Shown here piece after piece: positions 1 through 7,067 of a stretch of 64,000 bases of DNA (the first letter of the stretch is position 1; each line of letters starts with the position of its first letter). A program made the position numbers and the translations under genes. Below the pieces are notes generated by a model. The model was given only the letters and a program-made list of their open reading frames with translations. It was not told the DNA's origin and did no database searches. The stretch lies in NCBI GenBank assembly GCA_934274515.1, contig CAKQTC010000004.1:1-64000 (forward strand). Direction: 5' to 3'. This DNA is from an uncultured Clostridia bacterium. Its GTDB lineage: Bacteria > Bacillota > Clostridia > Christensenellales > DTU072.

Positions 1-24
1 CCGAAATATTCGTTAGAAAAGAAC

Positions 25-59
25 AATACGAACTCTAACTTATCGTCAGGGTTCGTATT
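25..59 (-). terminator. Inverted repeat downstream of tRNA-Ser
   Basis: A 9-bp perfect inverted repeat (AATACGAAC at 25-33, GTTCGTATT at 51-59) with a 17-nt loop lies just past the 3' end of the minus-strand tRNA-Ser. On the minus strand it is followed by a T-rich stretch (TTCTTTTC). It may be the tRNA terminator, though the loop is long and the U tract interrupted. Confidence 0.45.
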
Positions 60-68
60 ATTCACTAA

Positions 69-159
69 TGGCGGAGAAATCGGGATTTGAACCCGAGCTA
101 CGTTTCACCGTACTACTCCCTTAGCAGGGGAGCCCCTTCAGCCACTTGGGTATTTCTCC
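69..159 (-). tRNA. tRNA-Ser (anticodon GCT)
   Basis: Read on the minus strand this folds as a class II tRNA with a long variable arm. The acceptor stem GGAGAAA pairs with TTTCTCC, followed by discriminator G and an encoded CCA at 71-69. The anticodon stem CTCCC/GGGAG encloses the loop CTGCTAA, giving anticodon GCT, which reads AGC/AGU serine codons. The T arm carries the standard GGTTCAAATCC-type sequence. Confidence 0.95.
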
Positions 160-182
160 TCGCTGAACTTTATTGCCTATAA

Positions 183-211
183 ATATTACCATATTGTTTT
201 AACTATGTCAA
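183..211 (-). promoter_or_regulatory. Sigma-A promoter of tRNA-Ser
   Basis: On the minus strand TTGACA (211-206), a 17-bp spacer and TAATAT (188-183), preceded by an extended -10 TGG, point at the tRNA-Ser gene, whose 5' end follows 24 nt later. Confidence 0.8.
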
Positions 212-331
212 TAATTTTTTGCTTTATCTTGTGCTTTTTGTTCTTGTTTTGATTTTTTATCTATTTTTTATTTTCTTATCAGGTTAGATAGTGTATAATG
301 TTACCCAAATACTTAATGCAGTGGGTACAAT

Positions 332-2911
332 ATGCTTTGCGTAAAAGACATAACTAAAAACTATCCGTCCGGAGCGGGCGAAGTCAGGGCTTTGCGAGGG
401 ATAAGCGTTGCGTTTCGGGAGAGAGAATTTGTTTCGATAATCGGTCCGAGCGGCTGCGGAAAAACTACTTTGCTGAATATTTTGGGCGGACTTGACAGAT
501 ATACTTCGGGCGATCTTATCGTTAACGGGGTATCGACTAAGGAATTCGACGATGAAACTTGGGATTCGTACAGGAACGCTGCCGTCGGGTTTGTTTTTCA
601 AAACTATAATTTAATATCACATCTTTCCGTTTTTGAAAACGTTGAAATGACGCTTAAACTTAGCGGTTACTCTAAGGAAGAATGTCGGTTGAGGGTGGAA
701 AAATCTTTATCGCGCGTCGGAATGGGGGATCAGGCGAATAAAAAGCCGTCCGAACTGTCGGGCGGACAAATGCAACGCGTAGCGATAGCGCGCGCGCTCG
801 TGAACAACCCGAAAATAATTTTGGCGGACGAGCCGACCGGCGCGTTGGATACCGAACTTAGCGAGCAGATAATGTCTATTCTTAGACAAGTATCCGAAGA
901 AACGCTTGTAGTTATGGTTACCCACAACGAATTGCTTGCGGAAAAATATTCTACGCGCATAATCGAGATGAGCGACGGTACTATAGTTAACGATTCGATG
1001 CCGCAGGAACTACCCGATAATCCCGACGTTAACGAGAACGACGAAACCGTTTGTTCCGATAATGCGTCTGTCGATAGGCGAAAAAAGCAGAAAAAAGCCC
1101 AAAATAAAAAGTTCGGTAGTTCGTATATGAATCTGCGTACGGCGCTCAAACTAAGCATTAAGAATATGTTTTCTAAGAAGCGTCGCACAGTGCTTACGTC
1201 TATTGCCGGTAGCGCGGGAATTATCGGGCTAGGGCTCGTGCTTGCTTTTTCAAACGGTATAAACTTATTTCTAGAGCGCTTGCAAAATTCTTTGCTTGCG
1301 TCCATACCCGTCGGAATATACGAATACAGTATGGATTATTCCGTTATGCTCGATATGCTTATGACTTTTCGAGATAAAGGTAACAACGAACCCGAATTTG
1401 CTACGGGCGATACGGTTAATTTTGTTCCCGCAACACAGTCGAGCGGTGTAATGGGGGATCTTGTCGGACAAGTCGTAGATTCGGTGAAAGAAAATTTTAT
1501 AACCGAAGAATTTATCGATTATATAAACAAAATGAATCCCGAATGGTATGATTCGCTACATAAATACAACGGGATTCAAATGAATTTAATATCAAAAACC
1601 GCAGACGGATACAAAGACGTTTCTCCGTCCGAGGTGGAAACAACGGTAGTCAACATCGCCGTAAATGTGCTGGGAGAGAAAGGGCTTGAAAAAAAGCGAT
1701 GGAACCAACTTGCGGGCGATACGGCGTTTATGGGCAAATATTACGATTTACTCGAAGGGAAATGGCCCGAAAAAAAGAACGACTTAGTAGTGGTCGTAAA
1801 CGAACGGAACGAACTCGAAATTCCCGTTTTGGAAGACTTCGGTTTCGATATAGCCGCGGCGGATAAAAACGGGGACGGAAAGATTTCATTCAAAGAAATA
1901 TTGTCGGATAGTTCGGGCTTTTCGATGAAACTTGTAACAAATGACGCTTATTATCAAAAAACCGGAAAAAAAATATCGGGCTATACGATTGACGAATTTG
2001 ACAAAAAGAGCGCAGGCGAAGAGATGTATCTTTCCGACGGGAGTGTGGAACTAAAAATCGTGGGCGTTTTGCGCGTTAAGAAAGGCTCTCCGATTAAAGC
2101 GGTAGGAGAAAATTTATGTTACACGAAAGAATTATCCGATTACGCATACGAAACGGCGATTAACAGCGAGATAACGAAAGCGCAGAAAGAATTGCTTGTC
2201 GAAAGCGGTTACAAATCAAGCGACGCAACGGCAAAAACCGTAATCAAAGGAATGAAAGAAGTTAGGGATAAGTATATCGATAAAACGATAATCGGGATAT
2301 TGTTTGCACATCTAGGCAAAACGGCGTTTATGAAATCGATAGGGATAGATTCTGCGCCCGTATACATAAACATATACGCAAAGGATCTTAAAGGGAAAAA
2401 TCAAATAACAAAATACGTTGACGAATGGAATTCGATACACGGAGGACAGGTTAGTTACTTTGACGTAACGGAAATGTTTATGTATAACGTCGAAACAATC
2501 ACAAACATAAGCGTATATGCATTACTTATAGTCGCGTCTATATCTCTTGTCGTATCTTCGATAATGATAGGAATAATAACGAGTAATTCAGTAATAGAAA
2601 GGACGAGGGAAATAGGTATTCTTCGTAGTATGGGAGCAAGAAAGCGAGATATTCTTACGGTATTCTTGTCGGAAACCGTACTTATAGGCATTTTAAGCGG
2701 AATAATCGGCGTTGTGCTTACCTATGCGCTTGCTCCGCTTTTCTCTCTTGTGGCGAAGGCTTTTTGCGGAATACCTAATCTTGCCGTAGCGAATCCGCTT
2801 CACTCGCTCGGATTGTTCTTCCTGAGCGCGGTTTTGGCTGCCGTATCCGGACTCATTCCGTCGTTTGCGGCATCGAAAAAAGAGGTAGTGGAAACTTTGC
2901 GACTTGATTGA
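332..2911 (+). CDS. MacB-like ABC exporter: ATPase fused to FtsX-type permease, with EF-hand loop
   Basis: An 859-residue fusion of an ABC ATPase and an FtsX/MacB-type permease, a family that drives export or mechanotransmission across the single membrane; the substrate is unknown. Residues 1-220 hold Walker A (GPSGCGKT, 38-45), signature LSGGQ (142-146) and Walker B with ADEPTG. After a charged linker, the first membrane helix (about 288-310) leads to a long extracytoplasmic domain, then three C-terminal helices. Within the extracytoplasmic domain, residues 511-522 form a textbook EF-hand calcium loop (D, N, D, G, I and E at positions 1, 3, 5, 6, 8, 12). A TATAAT at 294-299 may be its -10 box. 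No clear ribosome binding site precedes the ATG. It appears monocistronic. Confidence 0.85.
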   Translation: MLCVKDITKNYPSGAGEVRALRGISVAFREREFVSIIGPSGCGKTTLLNILGGLDRYTSGDLIVNGVSTKEFDDETWDSYRNAAVGFVFQNYNLISHLSVFENVEMTLKLSGYSKEECRLRVEKSLSRVGMGDQANKKPSELSGGQMQRVAIARALVNNPKIILADEPTGALDTELSEQIMSILRQVSEETLVVMVTHNELLAEKYSTRIIEMSDGTIVNDSMPQELPDNPDVNENDETVCSDNASVDRRKKQKKAQNKKFGSSYMNLRTALKLSIKNMFSKKRRTVLTSIAGSAGIIGLGLVLAFSNGINLFLERLQNSLLASIPVGIYEYSMDYSVMLDMLMTFRDKGNNEPEFATGDTVNFVPATQSSGVMGDLVGQVVDSVKENFITEEFIDYINKMNPEWYDSLHKYNGIQMNLISKTADGYKDVSPSEVETTVVNIAVNVLGEKGLEKKRWNQLAGDTAFMGKYYDLLEGKWPEKKNDLVVVVNERNELEIPVLEDFGFDIAAADKNGDGKISFKEILSDSSGFSMKLVTNDAYYQKTGKKISGYTIDEFDKKSAGEEMYLSDGSVELKIVGVLRVKKGSPIKAVGENLCYTKELSDYAYETAINSEITKAQKELLVESGYKSSDATAKTVIKGMKEVRDKYIDKTIIGILFAHLGKTAFMKSIGIDSAPVYINIYAKDLKGKNQITKYVDEWNSIHGGQVSYFDVTEMFMYNVETITNISVYALLIVASISLVVSSIMIGIITSNSVIERTREIGILRSMGARKRDILTVFLSETVLIGILSGIIGVVLTYALAPLFSLVAKAFCGIPNLAVANPLHSLGLFFLSAVLAAVSGLIPSFAASKKEVVETLRLD

Positions 2912-2952
2912 TGACCGTCAAACCGTCTAGCATAGGCTGATTTATCAACTAT

Positions 2953-2979
2953 TTCGACAAAAAATGCACAAATTCGACA
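2953..2979 (+). promoter_or_regulatory. Two Spo0A boxes upstream of spo0A
   Basis: TTCGACA occurs at 2953-2959 and again at 2973-2979. It is the exact reverse complement of the 0A-box consensus TGTCGAA. The two copies have the same orientation and are 20 bp apart, about two helical turns. They lie roughly 85-110 bp upstream of the predicted spo0A start of transcription, which suggests autoregulation. Confidence 0.7.
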
Positions 2980-3027
2980 CAGTTGTACAAATATAATAAA
3001 TTTGTTCAATATATTTCAAAAAAGGTA

Positions 3028-3056
3028 TTTACAAACTTCGCGATATGTGGTATGAT
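3028..3056 (+). promoter_or_regulatory. Sigma-A promoter of spo0A
   Basis: TTTACA (3028-3033), a 17-bp spacer and TATGAT (3051-3056) with an extended -10 TGG. The start of transcription would be near 3063, giving a leader of about 50 nt that ends in a strong AGGAGG. Confidence 0.75.
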
Positions 3057-3111
3057 AGTGTCACAAAACAACAAAAAAATACTTTTAGTGCATTTTATGT
3101 TTAGGAGGTTT

Positions 3112-3846
3112 ATGAAACAGTTTAATGTAGTGTTGTGTGAAACTAACGGCTCGTTATCCGCTAATGTCGCGGCGTTTTTTGCCGAAGATAACGATATAAA
3201 TCTTGTTGTGTGCGCGTCTTTTTCGGAGGCGAAAGAGGCTTTACGGGTAGACGAACAGAAAGGTTTGATACTTGACGTCGAATTCGAGCATAGCAAGGAG
3301 ATAGCGTTAGCGTACAGAGAAAGAAACGCCGCGATAATTTTAGTCAGCAAAAACATGGAAGACGACGTAGACGGGATGTTGTCGTCGATGCCGTACGACG
3401 CGTGTTTTTATAAGCCGTATTCTTTTATGGAAATGCGCACGAGCCTTATGCGGTTTATGATACAGCAAACCGTCAGCGTTAAACTAAATTCCGGTATAAG
3501 AAACATAGACGAAAGGCTGTCGGGAATTTTTATTCGTGCGGGAATACCGCCGCACATCAAGGGGTATCAGTTTTTAAGAGAAGCGGTCAAACTGGCGGTT
3601 GCGTATCCCGAAATGATAAATTCGATAACCAAAAAGTTATATCCGACGATTGCGCAGTTATATATGACTTCATCGAGCAAAGTCGAAAGAGCGATACGAC
3701 ACGCGATAGAAGTGGCGTGGAACAGAGGCAAAATAGAAAATATAAACGCTATATTCGGCATTAAGATTTATAACAAGGGAGAGAAACCGACAAACGGAGA
3801 ACTTATCGCGCTTGTCGCCGATAAAATAATGATTGAATCTATGTGA
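3112..3846 (+). CDS. spo0A: Spo0A, master regulator of sporulation
   Basis: Response regulator that binds 0A boxes and starts sporulation. This 244-residue start is chosen because AGGAGG lies at 3103-3108; upstream in-frame codons have no such site. Residues 1-120 are a receiver domain and 125-244 the Spo0A C-terminal DNA-binding domain, including GIPPHIKGYQFLREA and the recognition helix VERAIRHAIEVAW, nearly identical to B. subtilis. In the receiver the phosphoacceptor Asp55 and Lys101 are kept and Ser79 replaces the usual Thr, but the acidic pair (two Asp in B. subtilis) is Glu10-Thr11. Metal binding and phosphorylation may therefore be altered. It is monocistronic and followed by a strong terminator. 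The spoIVB gene usual upstream is not here. Confidence 0.93.
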   Translation: MKQFNVVLCETNGSLSANVAAFFAEDNDINLVVCASFSEAKEALRVDEQKGLILDVEFEHSKEIALAYRERNAAIILVSKNMEDDVDGMLSSMPYDACFYKPYSFMEMRTSLMRFMIQQTVSVKLNSGIRNIDERLSGIFIRAGIPPHIKGYQFLREAVKLAVAYPEMINSITKKLYPTIAQLYMTSSSKVERAIRHAIEVAWNRGKIENINAIFGIKIYNKGEKPTNGELIALVADKIMIESM

Positions 3847-3861
3847 AAAGAGATGCTAAGT

Positions 3862-3892
3862 AAAAAAAAGACGCACAAGCGTCTTTTTTTTC
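3862..3892. terminator. Bidirectional terminator between spo0A and rlu gene
   Basis: A-tract, stem GACGC/GCGTC with ACAA loop (3870-3882) and T-tract. A run of A before and T after the stem lets it serve both the plus-strand spo0A and the convergent minus-strand pseudouridine synthase. Confidence 0.88.
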
Positions 3893-3901
3893 GGCAAATA
3901 A

Positions 3902-4639
3902 TCAGTAATTGTCTTTAATGGAAACGGACAGATATCTCGAAACGTCAAAGAATTTCCACGGAACGTTGTCTATCGGGGGATAAACCCTAAAAACCATACG
4001 TTCTTTTGTGGTCGGGTGAGTGAATTTGAGTTCTACCGCCCATAACGCCAAGTTGTATCCTGCCGGAGATTTTCCCGCGCCGTACCGTTGATCTCCGAAA
4101 AGGGGGTTGCCGACGGTTGCCATCTGTACCCGAATTTGGTGGGCGCGTCCCGTATGGAGTTTTACGCTTACAAGGGAAAGATTGTTTTCCGAAGCCAGGG
4201 TGGTATAGTCGAGTATTGCGGGTTTTGCTCCTTCGGTTGCCATAGGAACCGCATAAACCATATTTTTAGAAGAGTCCTTAACGAGATAATGAGTAAGATT
4301 AAGCATACTTTGATTTTTTGGCGAACCAACGACTATGGCAAAATATCTTTTTTCAAAATCGCCTATTTTAAGACTTTCGCAAAGTCTTGCCGCGGCTTTC
4401 GAGGTTTTGGCATAAACCATAACGCCGCCCGTAGGTCGGTCTAATCTATGGACGAGTCCGACGTATGCGTCGCCCGGTTTGTCGTATTTCTTTTTGAGAT
4501 ATTCCTTAATGACCGTAAGGACGTCGGCGTCGCCCGATTCGTCGGGACAAGAGGGGACGTTTTGCGGTTTAACCACCACGATCACGTGATTATCTTCGTA
4601 TACTACTTGTAAATTATCTGCCGTAAATTCTTGTTTCAT
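3902..4639 (-). CDS. RluA-family pseudouridine synthase
   Basis: Isomerises specific uridines in rRNA or tRNA to pseudouridine; the target site cannot be told from sequence. It has 245 residues and consists of the catalytic domain only, with no S4 RNA-binding domain at the N-terminus. The active-site motif HRLDRPTGG holds the catalytic Asp, and LHTGRAHQIRVQ is the family's later signature. A strong promoter lies so close to the ATG that the mRNA should be leaderless or carry only about two leader bases, and no Shine-Dalgarno is present. It is divergent from the gene at 4801 and convergent with spo0A. Confidence 0.9.
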   Translation of the reverse strand: MKQEFTADNLQVVYEDNHVIVVVKPQNVPSCPDESGDADVLTVIKEYLKKKYDKPGDAYVGLVHRLDRPTGGVMVYAKTSKAAARLCESLKIGDFEKRYFAIVVGSPKNQSMLNLTHYLVKDSSKNMVYAVPMATEGAKPAILDYTTLASENNLSLVSVKLHTGRAHQIRVQMATVGNPLFGDQRYGAGKSPAGYNLALWAVELKFTHPTTKERMVFRVYPPIDNVPWKFFDVSRYLSVSIKDNY

Positions 4640-4647
4640 ATCTATTA

Positions 4648-4675
4648 ATTATAATTTTTAGCGAGAAAAAGTCAA
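4648..4675 (-). promoter_or_regulatory. Promoter of the rlu gene, leaderless geometry
   Basis: On the minus strand TTGACT (4675-4670), 16-bp spacer, TATAAT (4653-4648), then 8 nt to the ATG at 4639. Transcription should start at about 4641-4639. Confidence 0.75.
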
Positions 4676-4763
4676 GCGTAATCAACTCTATTCGGGTTCG
4701 GTTAACGGTAAAAACGTATTTTTTTGAATTAAACTTAAACCGCAAAGGAAAAAGGCACTATTC

Positions 4764-4792
4764 TTGACATTACACAACGTATAAAGTATAAT
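4764..4792 (+). promoter_or_regulatory. Consensus sigma-A promoter, leaderless geometry
   Basis: TTGACA (4764-4769), 17-bp spacer and TATAAT (4787-4792), a full match to consensus at both boxes. Only 8 nt separate the -10 box from the ATG at 4801. An in-frame TAA at 4792-4794 rules out an earlier start. Confidence 0.85.
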
Positions 4793-4800
4793 AAATACGT

Positions 4801-6231
4801 ATGCGTAGTAAAAAAATTCAAGTAATTATCGTGTCGGTTGCGTTGGTGCTCGTTCTTATCGGAATGATAGTCGCAACCGCGCTTATAAGCAAAAAAAACG
4901 ATGATCGATGGGAGTATATTTCGTCGAACGAAAAACTGAATTACGACAACAGTCCGAACGATACCGAATTCCAACACGCGGAGAATTTCAGACACTCGAT
5001 AGAGGCTTATTTTACATCGCTTCTTAAAGGATTTTTACCATCCATGACGGGTGTTGACAAATATATAGAAAATGCGATGAGTACTTTTTCAAATAAACTC
5101 GTCAATGCGATGGGCGAAGCGCGTATATCGTCCGTAAAACTCAATAAAATTTCGCAGGCAATAGAAAACAATTCCGTAGAGGCGATTTTTAATAGAATTA
5201 AAACCGAGATTTCCAAGGTTAAAAGTTTGGAAGAACTAGAAAAAAATATTGCGGCAAAAGTAGAAAATATGTCATTTTTGAGTTTTGTCGGGGGAATTAT
5301 CTCCGGATTTATGAACGAAACTGCTCTTACCGAAAACGAAATTGCGGATATAATTTATTTTTATCTTAAACAAAACAGCGACGAAAAATATCTTGCATAC
5401 TTAAATTTGGTAGGTAAAGACTTTTTTGTTTCGTTTATATCGGATACGATTTACGCATTGAATACTCTTAAAAACGTTTCCGCAAGCGAGTATCAACTCA
5501 AAGTCACGGCAAATACGGTAAGGACGATACTTTATCAACTCGGGAGCGTTTATACAGGTGTGCAAACGGTGACCGGCGGCGGCGAAACAATGGAAAAAAT
5601 ACTCGGTTGGACGTGGACGTATGATGAAAAATATAAAAACAGCGACAAACTTAACGCATACGCAGACGCATGTAAAGGAAAAGTGGGCGATTTGTTCGCT
5701 ATTATCGGTTATGTTATGAGAGAATGGGAAGTTCAAGACGTGGCGGCGGTTTTGGAATACGCTTCCGCTACCGACGAAAAGGATAAATCGGACAAAAAAA
5801 TCATTGCCGCGGCAAAACTTGCAAAAAGTTTGGAAAGAGCGTTGCCGTCTATCGAGAAAGGTTGCGCGACTTCGTTCGGGTCGGTGGAGATTATAGCGCA
5901 AACGTACAGCGACGTTTCTAAAAATTTAGGCGAACTCGCGTTTGCCGTGTTTGCGGAATATGACAAAGACAAGACCGAAGACGATAAGCCCGAAGATTAT
6001 TCGGCACGATTCGATAATTTTGTTTCGGGATATAAGTTTATGATGGATTTCGTCGGAACTGAGGAAGAACTAAAAGAAATAGACGGTAATTCTGAAGAAT
6101 ACAAAGCGTTAAGAGCGAAAGCGGACGAATTTTTTGAAATCGAGCAGGGTATTGTTTCTATTTTCGGGAATATCATATCGGTTAAAATAGCAAATTTATC
6201 GTATGCATTTATCGGAGAAGAGATTAAATGA
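4801..6231 (+). CDS. Membrane-anchored extracytoplasmic protein of an ABC cassette, function unknown
   Basis: I do not recognise a family. The 476-residue protein starts with a basic stretch and one membrane helix (about residues 7-29) with no lipobox cysteine, so it is probably a signal-anchored protein facing outward. The rest is soluble, mostly helical in appearance, and rich in Lys, Glu and Asp, with no cysteine-rich or enzymatic motif. Its stop overlaps the start of the ABC ATPase by 4 nt, and the permease follows, so the three very likely form one unit in which this protein acts as an accessory or substrate-handling partner. It is transcribed from a consensus promoter whose start nearly coincides with the ATG. 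Confidence 0.7.
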   Translation: MRSKKIQVIIVSVALVLVLIGMIVATALISKKNDDRWEYISSNEKLNYDNSPNDTEFQHAENFRHSIEAYFTSLLKGFLPSMTGVDKYIENAMSTFSNKLVNAMGEARISSVKLNKISQAIENNSVEAIFNRIKTEISKVKSLEELEKNIAAKVENMSFLSFVGGIISGFMNETALTENEIADIIYFYLKQNSDEKYLAYLNLVGKDFFVSFISDTIYALNTLKNVSASEYQLKVTANTVRTILYQLGSVYTGVQTVTGGGETMEKILGWTWTYDEKYKNSDKLNAYADACKGKVGDLFAIIGYVMREWEVQDVAAVLEYASATDEKDKSDKKIIAAAKLAKSLERALPSIEKGCATSFGSVEIIAQTYSDVSKNLGELAFAVFAEYDKDKTEDDKPEDYSARFDNFVSGYKFMMDFVGTEEELKEIDGNSEEYKALRAKADEFFEIEQGIVSIFGNIISVKIANLSYAFIGEEIK

Positions 6232-7067
6232 GCGGGAAGTTATTGCTTGAATGTAAGGACGTATATAAATCGTTTGACGGAAAAAACGATGTTTTACGCG
6301 GAGTAAATCTTAAAGTTTACGAACGCGATTTTGTCAGTATACTCGGAGAATCGGGCAGCGGTAAAAGTACGCTGTTAGGCTTGCTCGGAGGAATGGACGT
6401 CGCGACGAAAGGACAGGTCGTATTCGAAGGCGTAGACTTAGGAACGCTTAAAGAGAAAGAACTCGCTTTGCTAAGAAGAACTAAACTCGGATTTGTATTT
6501 CAATTTTTTAACCTTGCGCCATACCTAACTGTAGAAGAAAACGTGCTTTTGCCGATATTTTTGGACGGTAAACCGATAAAAAAATATGAAAAAACGCTCG
6601 AAGAGATGTTGTCATACTTGAAAATATCCGAATACAAGAGTAAGATGCCCGGACAACTGTCCGGAGGAGAACAACAGCGCGTCGCTATTGCTCGCGGACT
6701 GATTTATAATCCGAAAATTATCTTTCTCGACGAGCCTACGGGCAATCTCGACAGCAAAAATTCCGAAGAGATTATGGCTCTGTTAAGGCAAATAAACCAA
6801 GAGAGAAGCACCACCATAATACAAGTAACGCACAGTGAAAACAACGCGCTTTACGGGAATAGAATAATTCGGTTATCCGACGGGCAAATAACGTCCGAAA
6901 GTATTGTTGACAGGGAAGAATCCTTGTTTGACGAAGCGGAAAACGCACAAAACGAAATAACGGAAATCGATGCGGAAATCGGATTCGCCGAAGAGCGGAA
7001 AGAAAGCGTTCCGACACAGCAAGCGGAAATTTTTGCAGAAGAAAAATCTAATGAAAATAATAATTAA
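6228..7067 (+). CDS. ABC transporter ATP-binding protein (MacB/LolD type)
   Basis: 279-residue ATPase that would power the adjacent FtsX-type permease. Walker A is GESGSGKST (about 38-46), the signature LSGGEQQRVAIARG (about 143-156), and Walker B is followed by DEPTGNLD, which is typical of the MacB/LolD/FtsE group. After the ATPase fold, from about residue 230, there is an acidic tail (E, D and N rich) not needed for catalysis. The start overlaps the upstream gene as ATGA, and the permease start lies inside its last codons, so translation is probably coupled. Confidence 0.92.
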   Translation: MSGKLLLECKDVYKSFDGKNDVLRGVNLKVYERDFVSILGESGSGKSTLLGLLGGMDVATKGQVVFEGVDLGTLKEKELALLRRTKLGFVFQFFNLAPYLTVEENVLLPIFLDGKPIKKYEKTLEEMLSYLKISEYKSKMPGQLSGGEQQRVAIARGLIYNPKIIFLDEPTGNLDSKNSEEIMALLRQINQERSTTIIQVTHSENNALYGNRIIRLSDGQITSESIVDREESLFDEAENAQNEITEIDAEIGFAEERKESVPTQQAEIFAEEKSNENNN

